Position numbers and translations under genes: made by a program. From the NCBI GenBank assembly GCA_024398965.1, contig JAKSIF010000022.1:1-43302 (forward strand): a stretch of 43,302 nt of DNA, written 5' to 3'. Below the pieces are notes generated by a model that was not told where the DNA came from, searched no databases, and saw only the letters and a list, made by a program, of their open reading frames with translations. The DNA is from Fibrobacter sp. (GTDB lineage Bacteria > Fibrobacterota > Fibrobacteria > Fibrobacterales > Fibrobacteraceae). Below, piece after piece: positions 1-6,786 of this stretch. The number at the start of each line of letters is the position of its first letter. Within the stretch, counting starts at the first letter, position 1.

Positions 1-32
1 TTCAAGGCAACTGCGAGAGGATTGTAGTTCAT
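1..32 (-). CDS. 5' end of a leftward gene (partial)
   Basis: A leftward ATG at 32-30 opens a frame reading MNYNPLAVAL that runs off the window edge. A Shine-Dalgarno-like CAGGAAAC lies 6-8 nt upstream of it on the minus strand. Only ten codons are visible, so the product cannot be named. The start is supported only by the ribosome binding site and the open frame. Confidence 0.45.
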   Translation of the reverse strand, partial: MNYNPLAVAL

Positions 33-218
33 TTTTCGTTTCCTGTTGAAAAATTAGTTTAACCGGGGGCAATTTAGTTTTTTTTGCCCCTGCTCGCAAG
101 GTAGGAGGGGACTTCCGTGAACTCAAAAACAGCCAAAAAACGGCAAAAAAAATGTTCTGCTTTTTCACAAACCGTAATACAATATTTGTTTGTAAGAAAA
201 ATGTGGTTTTTAGGGGGG

Positions 219-779
219 CTACGCCACGATTTCGTTTAGGTCGTAGAACATTAGACGAGTATAAGGATTGTCGTCCCTGCCTGATCCTAGCATGCAAAAT
301 CCGTTTTTCTCGTAAAAAGGAACCGCGTTTATGTAGGCGTCCACGGTTAAAAATCTGCAACCGGATTTATTGTCTGACGTGAAGTAAGTCTTTACAAAAT
401 CCAGGAGAAATGTGCCGACGTTTTCACCTTTATATGCGTTGGATACACCAAGACGGCATAGCTTTATTGCTGGATAGCTTCTTAATCGTTTTGGTTGAGG
501 GAATCCCTGTTGTTTTCGAAAACGGTTGAATTCGGTCTTGCTTTCAAAATCACCTAGGGCAACCTTGTCGTTGGCCATACTGAAAAATCCGATGACATCA
601 GTGGGCGTATCCTTGTCAACAAGGACGTAGCTTACTGCCAGTAGTGATTTTCTGTAAAGGGAGGATTCCTTTAGGACAAATTCGTTGATGTCGGCATCGC
701 CGCAGTCAAAGGACTTGACAATGCTGTTTTCATTTAGTCTGCGTATTTCAAACTTTTGGAAATCTAATGATTTTGACAA
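219..779 (-). CDS. GNAT N-acetyltransferase, possible toxin of a type II toxin-antitoxin pair
   Basis: A 186-residue protein with GNAT features: the acetyl-CoA-binding region around 'KLCRLGVSNAYKGENVGTFL' and a C-terminal 'AVPFYEKNGF' strand-helix, as in Acetyltransf_1-type enzymes. The N-terminal 'FDCGDADINEFV' stretch resembles the N-terminus of tRNA-acetylating GNAT toxins (TacT/AtaT-like). The start is a TTG with a strong GGGAGG seven nt upstream on the minus strand. It overlaps the end of a small upstream reading frame (764-957) by 16 nt, the arrangement of an antitoxin-toxin operon. The GNAT family assignment is firm; the toxin role is inferred from gene order and N-terminal resemblance, and an ordinary small-molecule acetyltransferase remains possible. 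Confidence 0.8.
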   Translation of the reverse strand: MSKSLDFQKFEIRRLNENSIVKSFDCGDADINEFVLKESSLYRKSLLAVSYVLVDKDTPTDVIGFFSMANDKVALGDFESKTEFNRFRKQQGFPQPKRLRSYPAIKLCRLGVSNAYKGENVGTFLLDFVKTYFTSDNKSGCRFLTVDAYINAVPFYEKNGFCMLGSGRDDNPYTRLMFYDLNEIVA

Positions 780-957
780 AGTTCGGCCTCCCTTCGCTGC
801 GATTCTTCTCCACGCTTGAGCATTTCCATGCCTATCTTGAAAACCTTTTGCAGACGTTCGCGTTCTGCAGGATTTTTTTGTTTGCTTTCATGAGCGCTTC
901 AAAGCGCCGGGCGTCTTCACCAAAAAGAATGGGTGTTTCTCTAATCGGTCGTGCCAT
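764..957 (-). pseudogene. Small antitoxin-like gene with a frameshift in an A7 run
   Basis: A leftward ATG at 957 follows a strong SD (TAAGGAGAGG) and opens MARPIRETPILFGEDARRF, a sequence type I associate with small partner proteins encoded beside GNAT genes. In frame, the protein ends after 41 residues. If one A is added to the run of seven A's at codons 27-28, or the ribosome slips -1, the frame continues as NPAERERLQKVFKIGMEML and ends after 64 residues with a stop at 764, overlapping the start of the GNAT gene. The continued frame is charged and helix-rich and looks like real coding sequence. Either the gene is broken, or the run allows slippage, or the base call is wrong. Confidence 0.55.
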
Positions 958-1136
958 AGCCCTCTCCTTAATAGGAATGTTTCATATAATAAAACTTTGG
1001 GGCTAGGCTAAACAGGCCAGAACCCGGCAACGCACCAAAGGGTGGTGCTCGTAATATACAAAATCAAAGAAACGTTTGTCAACAAGTACGGTGAGACAAA
1101 TTCAGATTGCGTTTTAGTTTTTAGATTTTTTGTTAT

Positions 1137-1156
1137 ATTCCCTTTGAAAAGGGAAT
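1137..1156 (+). promoter_or_regulatory. Palindrome just upstream of the FISUMP lipoprotein RBS
   Basis: Nine-base arms ATTCCCTTT and AAAGGGAAT are separated by GA. The palindrome ends six nt before the AGGAG ribosome binding site of the gene starting at 1172, and a TATATT -10-like box overlaps its left arm. It could be an operator or a 5' leader hairpin; the sequence does not decide which. Confidence 0.5.
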
Positions 1157-1171
1157 AAAATAGGAGAACAT

Positions 1172-2206
1172 ATGAATATATTCAAGAATCTTGCCGTGAT
1201 GTCCATCGCCGCGATCATGCTTATTGCCTGCGGTGGCGATAATGGCTCCAGCGCCAGTGGCGACGAAATTGACTGTTCTTCCTCCAGCGAAGCCAGGAGC
1301 AGCTCCAGCTCTGCAAAGAGCAGCAGCTCTTCCAGCGTCATCCTGAGCTCATCGAGCGAAGGATCCAGTAGCTCGGCTAAGAGCAGCTCCTCTGTTGCTT
1401 CTAGCTCTAGCGCAAAGTCCTCTTCTAGCACAGCAAAGAGCAGTTCTTCTGTTGCTTCTAGTTCCAGTGCTAAGTCTTCCTCCAGTTCTGTGAAGATTTC
1501 TAGCAGCAGCTCGTACGTGCCGTTTGATCATGCAAAATTCTTGTCAAAAGCAAAGTATGAAGATGGAGTGTACAAATCTTTTGTTGACGAACGCACTGGC
1601 CGCAGCTATTACTACATCACCATTACCGGTAAGGACACCAGTCATAAAGTAAATACTGTGACCGTCATGGCTGAAAATTTGAACATCGGAGAAATGGTTC
1701 GTGGTAGAAAGAATCAGGAAGATGATTCAAAAATTGAACGATATTGCTATGATAATGACACCACCTATTGCGATAAGTACGGTGGCCTTTACCAGTGGGC
1801 TGAAATGATGGCCTTGCCTAGCCGTTGCAATACGGAAAGCTGTGCCGATTTAATCAAGGAAAATCACCAAGGAATTTGCCCCGATGGCTGGCGTTTGCTG
1901 ACCTACAACGACATGTACACCATCGTACATGCTGATGGAAATAATCATGGTGTCGAGGGCGTTCGTTCTGTTCCGTTCGGTGGCTATAACACTACCGGGT
2001 ACTCCCTAGTAGGCGCCGGGTATCTGTGGGATAAAAGATTTGTAAATGTAAATACAATTACATATTGGTATTATCCCGAAGAGGGTATTCCCACTAGGGG
2101 AAGAGTGTCTTCTACGAGTGATACAGGCACTGGTTTCGAGCTAAGTGCTGTTGATAAGACTAATGGTCTCTCTGTCCGTTGCGTAAAGCTAGAAACCGAA
2201 GAATAA
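1172..2206 (+). CDS. FISUMP-domain lipoprotein with Ser-rich linker
   Basis: A 344-residue exported lipoprotein. The N-terminal hydrophobic segment ends in a lipobox (LIAC, about residue 20), so it is probably lipid-anchored. Residues about 30-117 are a low-complexity Ser-rich linker with scattered Ala, Lys and Val. Residues about 140-342 form a Fibrobacter major paralogous (FISUMP, TIGR02145-type) domain, marked by 'VMAENLNIG', 'YGGLYQWAEMM', 'CPDGWRLLT' and the terminal 'SVRCVK'. The start ATG follows TAGGAG by six nt. FISUMP proteins are abundant in Fibrobacter; surface display is likely, but molecular function is not established. The linker presumably spaces the domain away from the membrane. 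Confidence 0.93.
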   Translation: MNIFKNLAVMSIAAIMLIACGGDNGSSASGDEIDCSSSSEARSSSSSAKSSSSSSVILSSSSEGSSSSAKSSSSVASSSSAKSSSSTAKSSSSVASSSSAKSSSSSVKISSSSSYVPFDHAKFLSKAKYEDGVYKSFVDERTGRSYYYITITGKDTSHKVNTVTVMAENLNIGEMVRGRKNQEDDSKIERYCYDNDTTYCDKYGGLYQWAEMMALPSRCNTESCADLIKENHQGICPDGWRLLTYNDMYTIVHADGNNHGVEGVRSVPFGGYNTTGYSLVGAGYLWDKRFVNVNTITYWYYPEEGIPTRGRVSSTSDTGTGFELSAVDKTNGLSVRCVKLETEE

Positions 2207-2242
2207 CTCCAATCTCCTAATACATCCCCAAAAAAGATTCTA

Positions 2243-2266
2243 GGGAACCCTCCATAGAGGGCTCCC
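2243..2266 (+). terminator. Hairpin downstream of the FISUMP gene
   Basis: GGGAaCCCTC and GAGGGcTCCC pair around a CATA loop with one mismatch, 36 nt after the stop codon of the FISUMP lipoprotein. No T-run follows, so it is a stabilising 3' hairpin or a weak terminator rather than a clear intrinsic terminator. Confidence 0.4.
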
Positions 2267-2390
2267 ATTCCCAAGTTTAAATGACAACCTGAAAATTCAG
2301 TCTAGCGTTTCAAAAAAACTTGCTTTTTTATCTTGTACCCCCTTGCCTAAAAATTTTAAATACCTAGCTTTATGCCTGTCCAGTCGACGA

Positions 2391-2444
2391 CCCCGGGAAA
2401 ACCTCCTGACAGCCGCCCCCTAAGGCAAATCAGGCAACTCGGGG
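2391..2444 (+). ncRNA. Candidate structured leader of the RimK/GCS2 operon
   Basis: A GC-rich stretch ending 36 nt before the first gene of the operon can fold into nested stems: CCCCG (2391-2395) with CGGGG (2440-2444); inside it CCTGA (2405-2409) with TCAGG (2430-2434); inside that GCC (2412-2414) with GGC (2424-2426), leaving a C-rich apical loop. That loop (GCCCC) could instead pair with GGGGC at 2441-2445. It matches no riboswitch class I recognise (cobalamin, fluoride, glycine, guanidine and cyclic-di-GMP were considered). A cis-acting leader is an inference from folding only. Confidence 0.35.
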
Positions 2445-2480
2445 CAATGGCGCCCTGCTAGAGCCTCCAAACAGAAGGCA

Positions 2481-3179
2481 ATGATGGACATCAAAATTTT
2501 GCCGCAACCCGACGATGTCACCTGCGGCCCCACGAGCTTGCATGCCGTGTACGAGTATCTTGGTTACAAGATTCCCCTTAAAAAGCTAATTTCTGAAATT
2601 GAGTTCCTGGAAGAAGGTGGTACTCTCGGGGTGTTCCTGGGAATTGACGCGCTGAAGCGGGGTTTCAAGGCGACCATCCATTCTTACAATCTCAAGATTT
2701 TCGACCCTACCTGGAGTGAGCTGAAAATGCCTGAACTTCGGGGAAAGCTAACGCAGTTGCGCCGTACAAAGACTGCTCCGAAACTGCGCAAGGCCATTGA
2801 GGCGTACATCCGGTTTATCGACTTGGGCGGAACCGTCGCCATGACAGATTTGCGGGCGGCCATGTTCGAGAAATATTTCAAGAAAGGTGTTCCCGTTCTT
2901 TGCGGACTTTCGGCCACTTACCTTTACCAGTGCAAGCGAGAATACACCGACGAAAACGACCAATCCGTCTTTGACGATATTCACGGGGAGCCCTGCGGTC
3001 ATTTTGTGGTGGCGTACGGTTTAGATGAAAACAAGCAGTTCCTGGTAGCGGATCCGGACTGTTCCAATCCCCTTCATAAAAGTCCCTATTACAAGGTGGA
3101 CAAATTCAGATTCTTACATAGCATTCTGCTTGGGGTCATGACCTACGACGGCAACGTGCTGGTTGTTGAAAAGGTTTAA
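2481..3179 (+). CDS. C39-like cysteine peptidase of the ATP-grasp operon
   Basis: A 232-residue papain-fold peptidase of the C39-like group. The N-terminal 'QPDDVTCGPTS' gives the oxyanion Gln9 and nucleophile Cys15; 'CGHFVVAYG' gives His174; 'VADPD' gives Asp191, completing the catalytic set. There is no signal peptide or transporter domain, so it should act in the cytoplasm rather than as part of a bacteriocin exporter. The start is one of two adjacent ATGs (2481 or 2484) behind AGAAGG. The next gene follows after 2 nt, so the two are almost certainly translated together. It may trim or hydrolyse a peptide made by the neighbouring ligases; the substrate is unknown. Confidence 0.85.
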   Translation: MMDIKILPQPDDVTCGPTSLHAVYEYLGYKIPLKKLISEIEFLEEGGTLGVFLGIDALKRGFKATIHSYNLKIFDPTWSELKMPELRGKLTQLRRTKTAPKLRKAIEAYIRFIDLGGTVAMTDLRAAMFEKYFKKGVPVLCGLSATYLYQCKREYTDENDQSVFDDIHGEPCGHFVVAYGLDENKQFLVADPDCSNPLHKSPYYKVDKFRFLHSILLGVMTYDGNVLVVEKV

Positions 3180-3181
3180 TC

Positions 3182-4684
3182 ATGAAAAAAATTATAGTCG
3201 TAAACAATCCTAAGAACTGGAAATTGAATGTTCCAGGCGTTGATGTGGTGTCCGCACAGGACTACCTGATTTCCCAGAAGTACATGGCCGACAAGAACAC
3301 CCGCGTGTTCAACCTTTGCCGCGATTACAGCTACCAGAGCAAGGGCTACTACGTTTCCTTGCTGGCGGAAGCCCGCGGCCACAAGGTTATTCCTGGCGTA
3401 AAGAACATGCGTGACTTCAAGACCACCGCGGTCATCAAGCATATCTCCGATGAAATCGATAACTTGATTCAGAAGAGTCTGCACAAGCTGACCGGCACGG
3501 AATTCGTGCTGAGCATTTACTTCGGCCAGAATGTAAGCCCACAATATCTGGAACTTTCCCAGGAACTTTACAAGCTGTTCCAGGCTCCGTTGCTTCGTGC
3601 CAAGTTCGTGTTTAAGCAGAAGTGGTTTATTCAGAGCATTCGCCCCATTTGTGTAGATGAAATTCCCGAAGCCCACATGGAAATGGTGAACAAGTTTGCC
3701 CAGGAATACTTTACCAAGAACCGCTACGCCAGCGCCCCCGATGAAGACTACCTGTATGATTTGGCCATCCTTACGAACCCCGATGAAAAGGAGCCGCCCA
3801 GTAACAAGGAGGCGATTCAGAATTTTATCAAGGCCGCAGAGGAAACAGGTTTCCGTGTTGAAATGATCACCAAGAAGGATTACGCCCGCGTCGGTGAATT
3901 TGATGCTTTGTTTATTCGCGAAACCACAAACGTCAATCATTATACTTACAGTTTTGCCCGTCGCGCCCAGTCCCTTGGAATTGCTGTAATTGATGATCCT
4001 GATAGCATATTACGTTGTTCTAATAAGGTGTATTTGCAGGAGCTGATGCAGGCTGCAAAAATCCATTCGCCAAAGACCATTATCGCACATTCTGAAAACC
4101 GCCACACGCTTGCCAAGGAAATCGGATTCCCTATGGTTATCAAGTCTCCGGATTCCAGTTTTTCTATGGGTGTGAAAAAGGCCTGCAATAAGGAAGAACT
4201 GGACAAGATTCTGGACCAGATGTTTGAACATAGTGACCTGCTCATTGCCCAGGAATTTACTCCCACGGATTTTGACTGGAGAATCGGCGTTCTGGATGGC
4301 AAGCCTCTTTACGCCTGCAAGTATTACATGGCAAAAGACCACTGGCAGATTTACAACTGGGAAAGTAAGGACAAGGATGAAATCTGCGGAATGTTTGATT
4401 GCCTGCCCATCGAAAGTGTGCCCCATGGAATTGTGAAAACGGCCTTGAAAATTTGCAGCATGATTGGTAACGGCTTGTACGGCGTGGATCTTAAAGAATG
4501 GAAGGGGGAGCCCATCGTAGTCGAAGTCAATGACAACCCCAGCATTGACGCAGGGATAGAAGATCAGGTGGGCAAGAAGAAAATTTACACCGCTGTCATG
4601 CGCTCTCTGCGTCACCGCATCGAAGACCGCCTGAATGCAGCACAACAAAAAATCCTTCAACACGAAAGAGAGTTTTACCTGTAG
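3182..4684 (+). CDS. RimK-type ATP-grasp ligase with N-terminal RLAN domain
   Basis: A 500-residue ligase. Residues about 1-150 match the RLAN (RimK-like ATP-grasp N-terminal) type, including 'FNLCRDYSYQSKGYYVSLLAEARG'-like sequence. Residues about 210-300 are a RimK pre-ATP-grasp region with 'FIRETTNVNHYTYSFARRA'. The ATP-grasp domain follows: 'FPMVIKSPDSSFSMGV' near 316-331 (nucleotide-binding Lys and Gly-rich loop) and 'VEVNDNPSID' near 446-455 (metal ligands). RimK enzymes add amino acids, often glutamate, to a peptide or protein carboxylate via an acyl phosphate. It sits between a cysteine peptidase and a GCS2-type ligase, which suggests synthesis of a short peptide or modified amine rather than modification of ribosomal protein S6. 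Confidence 0.9.
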   Translation: MKKIIVVNNPKNWKLNVPGVDVVSAQDYLISQKYMADKNTRVFNLCRDYSYQSKGYYVSLLAEARGHKVIPGVKNMRDFKTTAVIKHISDEIDNLIQKSLHKLTGTEFVLSIYFGQNVSPQYLELSQELYKLFQAPLLRAKFVFKQKWFIQSIRPICVDEIPEAHMEMVNKFAQEYFTKNRYASAPDEDYLYDLAILTNPDEKEPPSNKEAIQNFIKAAEETGFRVEMITKKDYARVGEFDALFIRETTNVNHYTYSFARRAQSLGIAVIDDPDSILRCSNKVYLQELMQAAKIHSPKTIIAHSENRHTLAKEIGFPMVIKSPDSSFSMGVKKACNKEELDKILDQMFEHSDLLIAQEFTPTDFDWRIGVLDGKPLYACKYYMAKDHWQIYNWESKDKDEICGMFDCLPIESVPHGIVKTALKICSMIGNGLYGVDLKEWKGEPIVVEVNDNPSIDAGIEDQVGKKKIYTAVMRSLRHRIEDRLNAAQQKILQHEREFYL

Positions 4685-4704
4685 GAATAAGGGTGCACTG
4701 AATA

Positions 4705-4786
4705 CGTCATCCTGAATGGAGCGCAGCGAAATGAAGGATCCAGTGAAATGCCTTATGGATTCTTCGGCATTGCGCTCAGAATGACG
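4705..4786. repeat. Palindromic intergenic repeat, 82 bp
   Basis: The left half begins CGTCATCCTGAATGGAGCGC and ends in GAAGGATCC; the right half is its approximate inverse (GGATTCTTCGG ... GCGCTCAGAATGACG). The whole unit can fold into one long hairpin. It lies between the RimK and GCS2 genes. A shorter relative occurs at 6059-6099 in the same operon. The type (GTCATCCTGA ... GAAGGATC) is a dispersed intergenic repeat; the stem could stabilise or separate parts of the message. Confidence 0.7.
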
Positions 4787-4800
4787 AGTGGAGAATAATT

Positions 4801-6051
4801 ATGAACGCATACAAACTTTGGCAAAAATACGGCATCGAGATGGAATACATGATCGTTGACCGTGATACTTTGGATGTTCTCCCTCGTGCTGATGTGCCCC
4901 TGGGACAGGACAAGAACGGTGAACAGCTTTCCGACGTGGAACATGGTCCCATCGGACTTTCCAACGAATTGGTAAGCCATGTGCTGGAACTGAAATGCGC
5001 CAATCCCGTGGATTCCTTGAAGAACTTGGGCAAGACTTTTCATAAGGAAATTCTTGTTGCTAACGAAAAACTGAAATCCATTAACGCAATGCTTTTGCCA
5101 AGTGCGGCCCACCCCTTTATGGATCCTGCGACCATGCAGTTGTGGCCCTACGATTGCAATGAAATTTACGAGACGTATGACCGCATTTTCAACTGCAAGG
5201 GCCATGGCTGGGCTAACTTGCAGAGTACCCACATTAATTTGAGTTTTAACGGTGACGAAGAATTCGGAAAACTCCATGCCGCCATCCGTGCGCTGCTGCC
5301 CTTGATTCCTGCAATCGCTGCGTCTAGCCCGTTTTTGGATGGAAAGTACTGCGGTTACCTGGATGGACGTATTGAAACTTATCGCCACAATCAGGATCGG
5401 GTTCCTAGCATTGCGGGGCTTGTAATTCCTGAGGCCGCATTCACTTATGACGAATACAACCAGCAGATTTTCGAGAAGGTGAAGGCCGACATCGCCCCCT
5501 ACGACACGGAACATTTGCTGAATCATTTCTTCTTGAATAGCCGTGGTGCCATCGCCCGCTTTGACCGTGGAGCCATTGAAATTCGTCTGGTGGATATTCA
5601 GGAATGCCCTGATGCGGATATCGCCATCGCCGAATGGGAAGTGGCAGCCTTGAAGGGGATGGTGGAAGGTGCTTTTAGCGGAGCATCTCTTGATGCAATT
5701 TCAAAGAAGGTTCGTGCTTTGGATACTGCCGCCCTCGCAAAGATCTTGCTGGACACCACCCGCTTTGCAGAAAAGACCATTATCCGCGACAAGGCTTTCT
5801 TGAATGTGTGGGGCATTGACGCAAGTGAAATCACCGCTGGCGAAATCGTGCAGCATATTTTCCAGGTGGTCAAGGGAAAAATCTCAGGACACTCCCAGGA
5901 ATTGCTCCGCAAAATGTTCAAGCGCGGGACCCTCGCAAGCGCCTTGGTAAAGAACGTTGGCGCAGACCCAGGCCGCGACGATTTCGTATGCGAATACGGA
6001 CGCCTTGCCCGCTGCCTTGCCGAGAATGAACTGTATGACGCTGAAGAATAA
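4801..6051 (+). CDS. GCS2-family glutamate-cysteine-ligase-like carboxylate-amine ligase
   Basis: A 416-residue member of the GCS2 family (glutamate-cysteine ligase type 2, YbdK-like). Marks are 'GIEMEYMIVD' at residues 11-20, with the glutamate/metal-binding acids E13 and E15; 'STHINLSF' near 140; 'SSPFLDG' and 'RIETYRHNQDRVP' near 178-203; and 'RGAIEIRLVDIQECPDADIAI' near 258-278. The family forms amide bonds between a glutamate gamma-carboxyl and an amine. It starts at ATG behind GTGGAGA. Its neighbours make a role in a dedicated small-peptide pathway more likely than glutathione synthesis, since no gshB is present nearby. The amine partner is unknown. Confidence 0.88.
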   Translation: MNAYKLWQKYGIEMEYMIVDRDTLDVLPRADVPLGQDKNGEQLSDVEHGPIGLSNELVSHVLELKCANPVDSLKNLGKTFHKEILVANEKLKSINAMLLPSAAHPFMDPATMQLWPYDCNEIYETYDRIFNCKGHGWANLQSTHINLSFNGDEEFGKLHAAIRALLPLIPAIAASSPFLDGKYCGYLDGRIETYRHNQDRVPSIAGLVIPEAAFTYDEYNQQIFEKVKADIAPYDTEHLLNHFFLNSRGAIARFDRGAIEIRLVDIQECPDADIAIAEWEVAALKGMVEGAFSGASLDAISKKVRALDTAALAKILLDTTRFAEKTIIRDKAFLNVWGIDASEITAGEIVQHIFQVVKGKISGHSQELLRKMFKRGTLASALVKNVGADPGRDDFVCEYGRLARCLAENELYDAEE

Positions 6052-6058
6052 ACCCTGT

Positions 6059-6099
6059 GTCATCCTGAGCGAAGCGCGGAGCGCGAAGTCGAAGGATCT
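6059..6099. repeat. Dispersed GTCATCCTGAGC/GAAGGATC repeat
   Basis: A 41-bp copy of the repeat family seen at 4705-4786, with an internal GCGC-GGA-GCGC mini-hairpin. It fills the gap between the GCS2 and amidohydrolase genes. Its last bases (GAAGGATC) lie eight nt before the ATG at 6105, so the repeat itself provides the Shine-Dalgarno sequence of the next gene. Confidence 0.7.
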
Positions 6100-6104
6100 A
6101 ATGC

Positions 6105-6728
6105 ATGTCTCAAAATGATTTCAAATTGATGATCACCTGCGAGCACGCCAGCAACGAATTGCCTGCCCGGGTGAAGGACTTGCGAATCTCCCAAGAAGAT
6201 CTCGATTCTCACCGAGGTTACGACATCGGCGCCTTCGCTGTGTACGAAGAACTTGTGTCAAAGTTCAAACCGGATTTCTACAGCTCTGGGCGCTACTCCC
6301 GACTTTTTGTGGACTTGAATCGTAGCTTGCGGAATAACAAGTTCGCGAGCCCCGCGGGAATCGCCTATCACGAATCCTACTGGGGTGAAGTGGAAAAATT
6401 CGTGGCGCAGAACTTACCCGAAAAGGAGAGTGCTTCGCCTGCAATCGTGCACTTGGCCATCCACAGTTTTACTCCGGAGTTAAACGGCATCGTCCGAAAT
6501 GCGGATATTGGTATTCTTTACGACCCTAGCCGCTCGGCAGAAAAAGCTTACGCTGATGTTATCGTGGACGAGATTCTCCGCGATTACCCGCAGTACAAGG
6601 TACGTCGCAACTATCCTTACCTGGGTAAAACCGATGGCCTGTGTACTGCCCTCCGCAAGAAATTCGACCCCCACAAAACAGGCTGTTATGTGGGCTTTGA
6701 AATAGAAATCAACCAGAAATTGCTGTAG
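6105..6728 (+). CDS. N-formylglutamate amidohydrolase-family hydrolase
   Basis: A 207-residue protein of the FGase family (PF05013-type, zinc amidohydrolase). Family motifs in order: 'CEHASNELP' at 12-20, 'SHRGYDIGA' near 35-43, 'SRLFVDLNRSL' near 66-76, 'VHLAIHSFTP' near 115-124, 'DIGILYDPSR' near 136-145, and a C-terminal 'YVGFEIEINQ'. There are no histidine-utilisation genes nearby, so degradation of N-formylglutamate from histidine is unlikely. In this operon it more plausibly cleaves an amide on the product of the RimK and GCS2 ligases. It starts at ATG with AAGGA eight nt upstream, inside the repeat 6059-6099. An overlapping ATG at 6101 stops after five codons. Confidence 0.88.
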   Translation: MSQNDFKLMITCEHASNELPARVKDLRISQEDLDSHRGYDIGAFAVYEELVSKFKPDFYSSGRYSRLFVDLNRSLRNNKFASPAGIAYHESYWGEVEKFVAQNLPEKESASPAIVHLAIHSFTPELNGIVRNADIGILYDPSRSAEKAYADVIVDEILRDYPQYKVRRNYPYLGKTDGLCTALRKKFDPHKTGCYVGFEIEINQKLL

Positions 6729-6737
6729 ATTATTATC

Positions 6738-6786
6738 TTTCTTGAGAGAATATTAGGAGTGTTATGAAAAAATTATTCTCAAGAAA
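6738..6786 (+). promoter_or_regulatory. Hairpin enclosing the RBS and start codon of the 6764 lipoprotein
   Basis: TTTCTTGA (6738-6745) pairs with TCAAGAAA (6779-6786), and after a two-base bulge GAATA (6748-6752) pairs with TATTC (6774-6778). The 21-nt loop contains AGGAG (6755-6759) and the ATG (6764). Thirteen pairs around a start site are more than expected by chance. It could hold back translation or be a DNA operator; neither is proven. Confidence 0.45.

Noticed and set aside
1260-1510. Short-unit DNA repeats in the first FISUMP gene, possible CRISPR or minisatellite
   Set aside because: They are codons for a Ser-rich linker (TCC, AGC, TCT mixes) without fixed unit length or spacers.
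2391-2470. Known riboswitch (cobalamin, fluoride, glycine, guanidine) upstream of the C39-like gene
   Set aside because: The conserved core sequences of these classes are absent; only generic stems are visible, so it is left as an unassigned leader.
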